The translations under genes and the position numbers were made by a program. 64,000 nt of DNA from DLKC01 sp002478885 (lineage in GTDB: Bacteria; Bacteroidota; Bacteroidia; Chitinophagales; Chitinophagaceae), in the NCBI GenBank assembly GCA_046329585.1, contig JAXLUI010000001.1, positions 1,860,001-1,924,000 of the forward strand, read 5' to 3'. The notes under the pieces are model-generated. The model was not told the DNA's origin and searched no databases. It saw only the letters and a program-made list of their open reading frames with translations. How positions within the stretch are numbered: the stretch's first letter is position 1; each line of letters begins with the position of its first letter. Positions 43,962 to 52,530 of the stretch are shown here, piece after piece.

Positions 43962-45164
43962 TCAGTTTTTTATACTATTTGCAATGGCGGAAGTATACAA
44001 TGCCCTGAAGGCTTCCACCTCTTTTTGCTTGGAATACTTCTGGCGTACAAAAGTATAACCTTTGGCGCCCATCTGTGCCCTTAATACCGGGTCACCGGCC
44101 AGTTTTCCCAACGCTTCGGAAAACTGAACCGCGCTGTGTTCTTTTAACAGGTACCCGGAGGCATTTTCCAGCAGCGTGTCCTTGACGCCACCCACGTTAA
44201 CTGCCACCACGGGTATACTGCACATCTGTGCCTCGATAATACTGACAGGGGTACCCTCATTAAGCGAAGTAAGCGTTACAATATCCATCCCGTGCAGCAC
44301 GGAAGTGATCGGCGTTACCCACGAGGTAAAGATTACCGTGGCAACAGCGTTTTCCGGGCCATCGCTCCACGTTATGCCGGCCTCATCCAGCCTGTGCTGA
44401 AGGGCCTTTTTAAGTATGCCGTCCCCTACAACAAAAAAACGGGTCCGGGGCACAGCCTGCTGCCGCATGGCAATGACCGTGTCTATAAAAAGCCGGTGAT
44501 TTTTTACAGGTACCATCCTGCCGATAATGCAAATGGCAGTTTCTTCCGGTGAAACCTGGTATTTTTCCCTGAATTGCTGCCTTAGTGTAGCAGCGTCACG
44601 CAACAGCCATGCTTCATCAATACCCAAAGGGATCAATGCGGTTTTACCAGGCGGTACGATCTTGTAACGCCCGGCAATATCAGCCTGCTGCTCATCACTC
44701 AGCACGACAATTTTAGTGGTTATCCGCCCGAGTAGTCTCTCAATGCGAATGATTACCCCCGAAACAAACCGGTTATAGTAGGAATGAAAAACATGCCCAT
44801 GCATCGTGTGCAAGATCACTTTCACACCCCCAAACCAGGCTGCGGGCCTTCCGGTTAAACCCGGCTTCGATCCATGTGTGTGCACCACATCGGGACGGAA
44901 ATCTTTCACTACTTTTTTCAGCCGGAAGAAAGCAGCAATGTCGTTCAGCGGGTTAAGGCTCCTTTTAAGCGAGGCGATCTTTAAAAAAGAAATCTCCCCC
45001 CGGTGGCTCAGTGCTTCATCATACTCCAGCTCGTCAGCTTCTTTCTCGCCATAAACGACCAGTATGTCAAACTGATCTTTTAACGCCAACGCAAGTGGAA
45101 TCGTGTCTATTGACTGGCCGCCAATAACCAACCTGTTTAGTATTATCAGTAAACGTGGTTTCAA
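43962..45164 (-). CDS. Glycosyltransferase, GT4-type
   Basis: 400 aa from the TTG at 45164 (LKPRLLIILNRLVIGG); the frame also opens at a TTG at 45245, which would overlap the preceding gene and add 27 unlikely residues. It has a GT-B fold: donor-side GGQSIDTIPLALAL, VVHTHGSKPGLTGRPAAWFGG, and C-terminal IIGRMVPVKNHRLFIDT with the E-x7-E region LTSLNEGTPVSIIEAQM. It transfers an unknown sugar during assembly of the lipid-linked repeat unit. Confidence 0.88.
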   Translation of the reverse strand: MKPRLLIILNRLVIGGQSIDTIPLALALKDQFDILVVYGEKEADELEYDEALSHRGEISFLKIASLKRSLNPLNDIAAFFRLKKVVKDFRPDVVHTHGSKPGLTGRPAAWFGGVKVILHTMHGHVFHSYYNRFVSGVIIRIERLLGRITTKIVVLSDEQQADIAGRYKIVPPGKTALIPLGIDEAWLLRDAATLRQQFREKYQVSPEETAICIIGRMVPVKNHRLFIDTVIAMRQQAVPRTRFFVVGDGILKKALQHRLDEAGITWSDGPENAVATVIFTSWVTPITSVLHGMDIVTLTSLNEGTPVSIIEAQMCSIPVVAVNVGGVKDTLLENASGYLLKEHSAVQFSEALGKLAGDPVLRAQMGAKGYTFVRQKYSKQKEVEAFRALYTSAIANSIKN

Positions 45165-45234
45165 AAAAGTGGAAAGTTTTTTAGGGTCGTAGGAAATAAG
45201 CTGAAAAGTCGCGCAGCAAAAACATTGGTCAGTC

Positions 45235-48200
45235 TTATCGGGCAATAAGGATTTTTATTCTATCATAAGACTTGTTCGCCCCAAGGTCAACAACTTTCAA
45301 AAAATACATCCCCGGTGCCTGGTTGGAAAAATTAAAGGCCATGGTCGTTGCGTTAATGGTATAAACACCCAGCCGCTGGCCATAAGTGTTGATGATCTGC
45401 AGCTGTTTACCAATATAATCCGCACTGAAATAAACAGTAAACGGTCCCTTTGATGGATTCGGTAAAACCATGCTTTGTTTCGATTGTACGATCAAGGTGC
45501 CGGGAGTATATTCAAAATTATAATTCTGGTCCTGGCCACCCGCCACATAGATCTTGTACACCCCGGGCAGGCTTCCCCTGGCGGCATTGGTGCTGGCAAC
45601 CGGTGGCACATCAAGCACAGATTCATTGTCCGTTCCGGCAAAACCGGTAATGCGGTAGGTAAGGGGCGGAAGAGGGTCACCAAATGTCATTGTCACGGTA
45701 TCTGCCGCTACAGATAACATACGCTTATTCACAATAAAATCAGCCGTATCTGAAACAAGCTCATAATAATTATCAGTACCGTTGGCAAAATAGAATGGAT
45801 AAACTCCCGCACTGGTAAAAGTGGAGATATCAGGAGTAAGCGTGGGCAACACATCAATGGAACTGAGTGTGTCCCCATTTTCAAATCCCCTCACCTGCCA
45901 GCTGATCGGCGGGTTTGGCTCACCAAAAAGCTTTGAATTGCCCGACGGTATAAAATACAGCCTGGTCTTGCCCACCCTGATCAATCGCTTTTCCAATCCC
46001 ACCGTCTCCCCCCTGTCATTGATATAGTGAATCCGCAGGAAGGTATTTCCATCTGGTTTTTTCGGTGAAATAATAGTACCGTTAAATGCAATCAGGGAGC
46101 TGTCATCTGCGGTATAGCTAAGCCGGTAAGTATTATCTGAGATCGAATCCAGTCGAGCCGTGTGCCCGTAATGCAGGTCCAAAACATCGGGTATAGCCAG
46201 GTAAGTTGTTGGCGGACTCTGGTTATTTAGTCTATCTGTTGCCGCAACCCGGTAATAAGTATATTTCTTTGAGATAAAACTCACCGGGTAAACCGTATCA
46301 GTGGTCGTCGCTAATACAGTGCCGTCTGTTGGATAAAAGCCCCGGTCGTTACTCGCCAGTACCTTGTAAGTAACCGCCTTATTACCCGAAGGGTTATGCT
46401 GCCATTTTAAAACAAAACCGCTTGACGTAGTGTCATAGCTAAGCTGTTGTGGCGGCATCGGCCCGTGTGGCACAAATTGCCAAACCGGGCTCCAGTCGCT
46501 CCAGGCGCCTCTTTTGTCCAACGCCCTTACACGCCAGTAGTAGGTCTTGCTGTCGTTGAGCAGGTCTTTGATCTCGGGCTTCAACCGGGGATGCGCCAGC
46601 GAATCAAAGGAAGAAACATAAATATCAAAATTTGGCGCAAGTGGAAAACGCATCTGCGGATCGTCACTTAGTTGAAAATGGTAGTCTTTTATCGCGTCTC
46701 CGTCGGCATCGGTGGCTACCGGCCAGCTGAACGTAAAATAAGTGCTGTCCACACTGGCTGCATTAGCCGGGAATACAGGATTGGCCGGCATAACAGGCCG
46801 GTGGTTAGCACTGTTCTCATCCCATAATAAAGAAACCGCCAGTTGCTGCCCCGCACGCTTCGCGGAAGTGATCTTGATATTGTTGTCCCCGGTTTTTAAC
46901 CGGGGGAGAAAAAATTTGCTCACCTGGAAATCTGCATCAATACGCAAAGAATCGATGGCGCCCGCAACATTCACCTGTCTTGTGGCATTGTAGAAATTAA
47001 GTTTGAAATAGATATGGTAAACGGCTGGTTTTACCAGTGGCTGTATCAGCGTGTCTAAAAGAAAGCTGATATTTTTCAGTCCCGTATCCTTGCTGCTGTA
47101 AATATCCTTCCAGTTTAAAAGGTCTTCAGAATAAGAGATCGTAAACAGGCTTGTTTTATTGGGGACATGCACTGTCGCATGCAGATTCCCGCCGGTAAGA
47201 ACAAACGGGCAACCCAGTTTTACAATGCTGTAATAATTGTTCTGGTACACTTTTGCCTCAGCACGTATATCGGCATCAGAGGCGCTGTACTGCTGTTTGC
47301 CACTGCCGATAAAAGACAAGATATCCGTTTCTGCGGGTAACGTGCCGTTGCCGCCTGCGGTCAACTGGTGGTACCTGGTAGCTGAATCATAAAAGAAACT
47401 TACTGTCTCGTTAGGTCGTAAAGACAGGAAGGAGTTATGCCCTGAAACGCCATATTCGAGAAAACCTGACCGGTAATTATCCGGTGATATCAGCGTCTTA
47501 AAATCAGTGAAATTCTGGGCAGAAGAATACGGGTATAATTGGGGAAAACGCTTTGTTCTTACATACAGGTACTTATCCATTCTCAGGTCATCATAAGACG
47601 CCAGGTTATTGTTATCAAACTTAAGATAAAACGCTTGCTGGTCGGCATCTATCACCGCGTAACTGCTGTCAACCTTCACTTCTGTAATGCCATGGGCGCC
47701 GCTGTTGAGGCCCCATATCCACAAAGAATCGCCGGTTTTCACGGCATTGAGCATTTTTACGGTATTGCTCATTACAAAACAATCGCCATAGCCATACTCC
47801 GTAAGAAATTTTACCGGGTCCTGGCTCTCGACAGAAGAAATAGCCTCCGGCTTAAAGAAATACACATGATTATCCGAGACAAATTTCCATAAGGCCAATG
47901 CATTTTCCTTTGCTGATGTATAACCCTTAAAAACTTCGTCCGCAATATGATCAAGGTTTTGCCAGTTGCCACGGTCGTTAAAGGAAAAGCTGATACTGTC
48001 AACAGTTGTGCTGCCCGTGTTTGTTATCGAAAATGATTTCAGTGGTTCAAACCCGGGCTTATAGTAACGGTAAAGATTAAAACGGTAACTCACTGCATCT
48101 CCGGCACTGTTATCGCGATCAAGCAGCCCACCCGTGGTTAAATGAAGGATGGTATCACCCAAAACAGTAAACGTGTTGCTTTTGTGCAGCAATTGGGCAT

Positions 48201-48252
48201 GGCTGGCCTGTACCGCAACAGTACAGCAAAACAGGAATGGTATTTTCAACAT
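45235..48252 (-). CDS. T9SS-secreted protein with transglutaminase-like, FN3-like and MBG domains
   Basis: 1005 aa from the ATG at 48252 (a TTG lies three codons earlier). Signal peptide ends at ASHAQ (20). Residues about 100-210 resemble a transglutaminase-like domain with a candidate triad Cys158 (YGYGDCFVMS), His187 (GAHGITEV) and Asp202 (VIDADQQ). An Ig/FN3-like middle follows (about 500-700), then two MBG-type beta domains (about 760-925; LFGEPNPPISW, TFGDPLPPLTYRITGF). The last 75 residues (VLPNPSKGPFTVYF, PGMYFLKV) are a type A T9SS sorting domain. It is exported to the surface, within the polysaccharide locus. Catalytic role unknown. Confidence 0.85.
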   Translation of the reverse strand: MLKIPFLFCCTVAVQASHAQLLHKSNTFTVLGDTILHLTTGGLLDRDNSAGDAVSYRFNLYRYYKPGFEPLKSFSITNTGSTTVDSISFSFNDRGNWQNLDHIADEVFKGYTSAKENALALWKFVSDNHVYFFKPEAISSVESQDPVKFLTEYGYGDCFVMSNTVKMLNAVKTGDSLWIWGLNSGAHGITEVKVDSSYAVIDADQQAFYLKFDNNNLASYDDLRMDKYLYVRTKRFPQLYPYSSAQNFTDFKTLISPDNYRSGFLEYGVSGHNSFLSLRPNETVSFFYDSATRYHQLTAGGNGTLPAETDILSFIGSGKQQYSASDADIRAEAKVYQNNYYSIVKLGCPFVLTGGNLHATVHVPNKTSLFTISYSEDLLNWKDIYSSKDTGLKNISFLLDTLIQPLVKPAVYHIYFKLNFYNATRQVNVAGAIDSLRIDADFQVSKFFLPRLKTGDNNIKITSAKRAGQQLAVSLLWDENSANHRPVMPANPVFPANAASVDSTYFTFSWPVATDADGDAIKDYHFQLSDDPQMRFPLAPNFDIYVSSFDSLAHPRLKPEIKDLLNDSKTYYWRVRALDKRGAWSDWSPVWQFVPHGPMPPQQLSYDTTSSGFVLKWQHNPSGNKAVTYKVLASNDRGFYPTDGTVLATTTDTVYPVSFISKKYTYYRVAATDRLNNQSPPTTYLAIPDVLDLHYGHTARLDSISDNTYRLSYTADDSSLIAFNGTIISPKKPDGNTFLRIHYINDRGETVGLEKRLIRVGKTRLYFIPSGNSKLFGEPNPPISWQVRGFENGDTLSSIDVLPTLTPDISTFTSAGVYPFYFANGTDNYYELVSDTADFIVNKRMLSVAADTVTMTFGDPLPPLTYRITGFAGTDNESVLDVPPVASTNAARGSLPGVYKIYVAGGQDQNYNFEYTPGTLIVQSKQSMVLPNPSKGPFTVYFSADYIGKQLQIINTYGQRLGVYTINATTMAFNFSNQAPGMYFLKVVDLGANKSYDRIKILIAR

Positions 48253-48455
48253 CTTTAGCAACTGCCGTTGTTTTGTTGGTTTGGTAAGTTTGATGCGGCA
48301 GAGTTTAAGGCACCCGTGACAAACCGTGCTGTGGGGGGTGCACGTTTATTGTCCCGGTTATATAGGTTAATCCTTTTTATGCTTTTATTTACAGCCCCGG
48401 CTTTTTCTCACGATCCGTTCCCGTCTCCCACCCATTCACCATTGACCATTCCCCC

Positions 48456-49817
48456 TCACTGCTCCAGCTTCCACTTCGCGCCCCTGTCATTGCTTTGAAA
48501 CATAAACCTGGGGTACATGTCTTTGGTATAGGTATTCCAGAAAGTAAAGCTAACATAAACTTTGCTGCTGTAGTCCATCGCGGCCTTAAAATAGTAAATG
48601 CCGTAATTGTCCTTTGTTTTTGCACTAAAATCTTTCGGGGGCGATGCCAGCAACTGCTCTTCACCCCACCCATGCTGCGGGTTAAACTTTTGAAAATATA
48701 ACCCCGGCTTCGGTTTATAAGCAGAAAAGAAAACATAGATATTATCATCTTTATCTTTCATTGCCATCGTATAAACCCGCGGGCCTTTCAGCGTCGCCGC
48801 AAGCGCAAAGGTATCCGTTGCAGCATCCTCGCTTAGCTTTCTCGTATAATCATAGCAGTCGCCTGCCTGCGGACCAACCAGTACATGTTGCTGGCCGTTG
48901 CCCAGTGTCACGATCACCGGTGTTACATGCGCATCGGGATAAGGGAATTTTGATGCTATTGCCAGCGGTATTCTTTGCTGTTTACCGTATTTATGCGTGA
49001 GCCGGTCATAGTTTAAAATCACAATGGTATTGCCTTCTTTCTTCTCGGGTATTTCATTGTAAGCAATATAGGTAGTGTTACCGGCCGTTGAAGCAAAAGA
49101 CTCGCCACCCGTATGTATGGCAAGGCCCGGGCTGTAATTGGTAACCACCTGCTGCCGCAGTTCCGTTAGCGCGCCGCCGGCATCCAACAGGGGTTCATAA
49201 ATACCAAACACGTTGATGTCGGCCATAGGTGAAACCTTTACGTTGGTGGATTTGGTAAAACCTATCAGCGGGGGAAGGTCATTGGTCTCAAAAGGCGATT
49301 TCTTTTCAAGGAATGCCATATCAGGTTCACCCGCCAGTTTAAAAGCGGTAAAGCTATGTGCCTGGTCATTTGAATACAACAACAACGGGATCCGCGCTTT
49401 GAACTTTTTCAACCCTTCTTCATAAGGATAATAAAAGTAAAAGATCAGATATACCCGGTCTTTTTTGTCAACCGTTATGGAGCCAAGAGCATGAAAAAGC
49501 GTATCCGTCGGCATTGGCGTTTTAGGATAAACCTTACTGATGAATGGCAGCAAATTGACTTTCCTTGTCTTGCTGCCTTCCTTTACAAACAGGTAGCCAT
49601 AATTGTCATTCGAGCTCATCTCGAATGAATAGGAGTTGTTCTTCGAATCAAATGCGATATACGTGTCATGCCGGAAGGCAACGCCTTTTTTCGGGTTGCT
49701 GACCTGGAACAGGCCCGTGGAGTCCACAACTTTGTTTTGGGCATGGGAACTGTCGGCGGCCAATGTCACCAAAACAATCGACAACAATCTTGCGGCTTTG
49801 TAAAAGTTTATTTTCAT
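48456..49817 (-). CDS. Exported hypothetical protein, probable beta-propeller (BNR-like)
   Basis: 453 aa from the ATG at 49817 (TTG at 49826 rejected). Signal peptide ends at SSHAQ. The rest has regularly spaced strand motifs such as ALGSITVDKKDRVYLIFYFY, TYIAYNEIPEKKEGN, VYTMAMKDKDDNIYVFFSAY and SKVYVSFTFW, with Asp-rich turns, as in BNR/sialidase-type propellers, but no sialidase active site is evident. Paired with the T9SS protein, 203 bp apart, on the same strand between glycosyltransferase genes. It has no T9SS tail of its own. Function unknown. Confidence 0.7.
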   Translation of the reverse strand: MKINFYKAARLLSIVLVTLAADSSHAQNKVVDSTGLFQVSNPKKGVAFRHDTYIAFDSKNNSYSFEMSSNDNYGYLFVKEGSKTRKVNLLPFISKVYPKTPMPTDTLFHALGSITVDKKDRVYLIFYFYYPYEEGLKKFKARIPLLLYSNDQAHSFTAFKLAGEPDMAFLEKKSPFETNDLPPLIGFTKSTNVKVSPMADINVFGIYEPLLDAGGALTELRQQVVTNYSPGLAIHTGGESFASTAGNTTYIAYNEIPEKKEGNTIVILNYDRLTHKYGKQQRIPLAIASKFPYPDAHVTPVIVTLGNGQQHVLVGPQAGDCYDYTRKLSEDAATDTFALAATLKGPRVYTMAMKDKDDNIYVFFSAYKPKPGLYFQKFNPQHGWGEEQLLASPPKDFSAKTKDNYGIYYFKAAMDYSSKVYVSFTFWNTYTKDMYPRFMFQSNDRGAKWKLEQ

Positions 49818-49842
49818 CGTTTGCAACTGTAAATGGAGAAAA

Positions 49843-50946
49843 TTATTGCCCGGTTAACTGTTTAAATAATTTTTCATAGGCGTCAATAACAAGGTTCCAC
49901 TGGTAACTGGCTTTTATTTTAGCCAGGTTACCCTCAATGATGCGGCGCCGCATGCCGTCCAATGTACCAACATCTTTCAAATAACCTGCCACATCAGCGC
50001 TGTTTTTAAAGAACACACTTTCTTCCGGCAATACCGTTCTGTTAAAACTATTGTCATGCGATATGATAAACGCCTTTGCAGCCATTGCTTCGAGCAGTGA
50101 AGGGTTGGTGCCACCAACAGAATGGCCGTGAAAATAAATCTGGCAAAAACACCGGAGCGCATCTATTTTCACTTTGTCATAAATACTGCCTGCAAAACGA
50201 ACAAGCCCGCCTGTGTGCTTATACTTATCAACAAGGTAGGCGCCGTATTTGGTAAAATGATTGCCTACTACAATAAAAGGCAGTTGCGATCCGGACGCTA
50301 CAAAACCATCCAGGATTGTCTCAATATTATTCTCCGGTTCAAGCCGGGCAATCAACACATAAAAACCGTTTTGCGTCAGCCCCATCTCGCCCAACACCGC
50401 AGGGTCGAAAGACTCCACCAGCTCTGCACCATAAGGCAGGTAGAAACTGTCTTTTCCAAAGCTTGTTTTGTAATATTCCTGGATGCCGATATTGTCGGCA
50501 ATAAGATACTTCGATCTTTTTACCGCGATTCGTTCCATCGAACGCATCAGTGCCTTGGTAAGGAAATTCCATTTCGAACGCATCCACTCCAGCCCATCCA
50601 TATTGGTAATGAATACCGGGCTGCGCTTGTTCAGCAAAAACATCGACGGCGCCGATGTTCCGTAACCTGCTTCATAGATCACATCGAAATTGTTTTTTAA
50701 TGCATCTTTCAAACTCAGGTAATCGTAAATAAAATGCGCAAAGGACCCGAACTTGCTTTCGGGGCAATAGATCTTACGGATCTTTACGCCGAGATACGTC
50801 TCGCTTCCATAGTTATGAAAGTCCGGCGAGTACACGGTTACATCATGGCCCTTCTGTACCAGCCCCACCGAAATATATTCGGCAAACTGTTCAAAGCCGC
50901 CGTAATTGTTGGGTATTCCTCTTGTTCCTACGATCGCAATTTTCAC
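49843..50946 (-). CDS. Glycosyltransferase with DUF1972 (rhamnosyltransferase-like)
   Basis: 367 aa starting at a GTG (50946): MKIAIVGTRGIPNNYGGFEQFAEYI is the DUF1972 N-terminal signature found in GT4 enzymes such as WsaD/RfaG-type rhamnosyltransferases. The C-terminal half has LIARLEPENNIETILDGF and the YFHGHSVGGTNPSLLEAMA donor-binding region. With rmlB/C/A in the same locus, rhamnosyl transfer is a reasonable inference but not shown. It is separated from the next upstream gene by the tandem repeat array. Confidence 0.9.
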   Translation of the reverse strand: MKIAIVGTRGIPNNYGGFEQFAEYISVGLVQKGHDVTVYSPDFHNYGSETYLGVKIRKIYCPESKFGSFAHFIYDYLSLKDALKNNFDVIYEAGYGTSAPSMFLLNKRSPVFITNMDGLEWMRSKWNFLTKALMRSMERIAVKRSKYLIADNIGIQEYYKTSFGKDSFYLPYGAELVESFDPAVLGEMGLTQNGFYVLIARLEPENNIETILDGFVASGSQLPFIVVGNHFTKYGAYLVDKYKHTGGLVRFAGSIYDKVKIDALRCFCQIYFHGHSVGGTNPSLLEAMAAKAFIISHDNSFNRTVLPEESVFFKNSADVAGYLKDVGTLDGMRRRIIEGNLAKIKASYQWNLVIDAYEKLFKQLTGQ

Positions 50947-50978
50947 GCAGATGTATTTATCAGGTTATATTTCTTCCT

Positions 50979-51572
50979 TGTCATTCCCGTTCTTGTCATG
51001 CCTGTTTCTTGTCATGCCGACGAAGGAGGCATCTCTTCTTGTCCCGTCTGTCTTTGTCATGCCTGTCTTTGTCAAGCCTACTTCTTGTCATGCCGACGCA
51101 GGAGGCATCTTCTCCTTTTCACGCCCTCTCCCTTATCATGCCTGTCTTTGTCATGCCTACTTCTTGTCATGCCGACGTAGGAGGCATCTCTTCTTGTCCC
51201 GTCTGTCTTTGTCATGCCTGTTTCTTGTCATGCCGACGCAGGAGGCATCTCTCTTTGTCATGCCGGGGAACGAGGCATCTCTTCTTGTCCCGCCTGTCTT
51301 TGTCATGCCTGTTTCTTGTCATGCCGACGCAGGAGGCATCTCTTCTTGTCCCGTCTGTCTTTGTCATGCCTGTTTCTTGTCATGCCGACGTAGGAGGCAT
51401 CTTCTCCTTTTCACGCCCTCTCCCTTGTCATGCCTGTCTTTGTCATGCCTGTTTCTTGTCATGCCGACGAAGGAGGCATCCCTCTTTGTCATGCCGGGGA
51501 ACGAGGCATCTCTTCTTGTCCCGCCTGTCTTTGTCATGCCTGTTTCTTGTCATGCCGACGCAGGAGGCATCT
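50979..51572. repeat. Tandem array of ATGCC-N9-GGCAT hairpin repeats
   Basis: Ten copies of a 22-bp core (CATGCCGACGNAGGAGGCAT plus CT), starting at 51013, 51089, 51168, 51229, 51259, 51320, 51381, 51460, 51490 and 51551. The copies at 51259 and 51490 are the variant ATGCCGGGGAACGAGGCAT. Cores are joined by shared linkers (CTTCTTGTCCCGTCTGTCTT, TCTCCTTTTCACGCCCTCTC) and short GTCATGCCTGT half units. The block 51211-51341 is repeated at 51442-51572, a 231-bp period. Each core is an inverted repeat with 5-bp arms. The array fills the 625-bp gap between two glycosyltransferase genes and ends on the stop codon of the GT2 gene. Two long frames across it (plus strand) are Cys-rich artefacts. Confidence 0.9.
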
Positions 51573-52408
51573 CACCGCTTCAAAAGCCGGCTCGCATTAT
51601 ACCATATCTTAAACAGGAAAACTTTCGCCACAGGTACCGGTATCGATGCTTTTTGCTTTAACCGCAACCAGTCTTTGATAAGGTTGGGAAAATAACCCAG
51701 CCTCGATAACAGGTATTGCAAACTGATCTTGCTCGCACCAACTACGTTACTGCTGTGCTGCCGGTACAGCACCAGCGGCTGCTCTATACAACTGATCTTG
51801 CCATAATAGGCGACGTGCATGCCAATCCAGTGGTCTTGCTGGAAATTGTTGATCCTGATGGGCACGGCAACCCTGATGGCCGCACGGTTCAACAGCATGG
51901 TGCAGCCGGTGATGGTGCTGTGTGCAATAAGTTTATAGGAGTCGTTTAAGATGTCAGTGCTTTGTTTCCGGTGTTTGAAAAACGACGGGTAAAGCACCTG
52001 TAATTGTTCGTCCACAATGGCAAGGTCGCTGCAGACAAGCAGCGGGAAGTCTTTGCCATGCGCGGCTTCCAGTTTAAGCATTTCCTGCATCTGCAGGGCG
52101 ATCTTATCGGCCACCCACACATCGTCCTGGTCGCAAAGCATTACATAGTCGGCGGTGCTTTTTTCCAGCAGGTAAGAAAAGTTCATGGTCGAACCCAGTT
52201 GCTTTCCGCCTTCCAGTATTTTAATTTTACCCGGCATGGCAGCCTGGTATGACTTAATTATACTGGTCGTTTCGTCGGTTGAGCCATCATCGCTGCTGAT
52301 GATCGACCAGTTGGTATAGGTCTGGTTTTGTATCGATGCAATTTGCTCACCCAAAAACCGGGCGCCATTATAGGTAGCAAGTAATATTTCCACGCTTTCG
52401 TTTGCCAT
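51572..52408 (-). CDS. Glycosyltransferase family 2
   Basis: 278 aa GT-A fold. LLATYNGARFLGEQIASIQNQ (residues 9-29) is the nucleotide-binding start; SSDDGSTDET near 38 and CDQDDVWVADKI near 93 (DxD-like) bind donor and metal. Typical of rhamnosyl- and other transferases in O-antigen clusters. The stop codon coincides with the last base of the hairpin repeat array. The C terminus is short and basic (NASRLLKR). Confidence 0.92.
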   Translation of the reverse strand: MANESVEILLATYNGARFLGEQIASIQNQTYTNWSIISSDDGSTDETTSIIKSYQAAMPGKIKILEGGKQLGSTMNFSYLLEKSTADYVMLCDQDDVWVADKIALQMQEMLKLEAAHGKDFPLLVCSDLAIVDEQLQVLYPSFFKHRKQSTDILNDSYKLIAHSTITGCTMLLNRAAIRVAVPIRINNFQQDHWIGMHVAYYGKISCIEQPLVLYRQHSSNVVGASKISLQYLLSRLGYFPNLIKDWLRLKQKASIPVPVAKVFLFKIWYNASRLLKR

Positions 52409-52448
52409 AAAAATTCAGTTGTTAAACAACAGTAGGGGGATCACCGGG

Positions 52449-52467
52449 AATTGCTGGTTTAGCAATT
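52449..52467. other. Hairpin between wzy-like and GT2 genes
   Basis: AATTGCT-GGTTT-AGCAATT has perfect 7-bp arms. No T-run follows on the minus strand, so it is not a typical terminator; it may stabilise or process mRNA. Confidence 0.35.
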
Positions 52468-52530
52468 GCGGAATTTGGTGATTTAAATCCCAAAATCACT
52501 CAATCCAAAATCTCAATCTCAAAATTCATT

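Noticed and set aside
50979..51572. CRISPR-like array
   Set aside because: The sequences between repeats are shared linkers and not unique spacers, the spacing is irregular (30 to 79 bp), and no cas gene is present.
50906..51695. Two overlapping Cys/His-rich plus-strand frames of about 250 aa
   Set aside because: Both are translations of the tandem hairpin array in different frames; the repeated peptides (CHADAGGI, PTQEASL) follow from the DNA repeat, and the frames begin inside a glycosyltransferase gene on the other strand.
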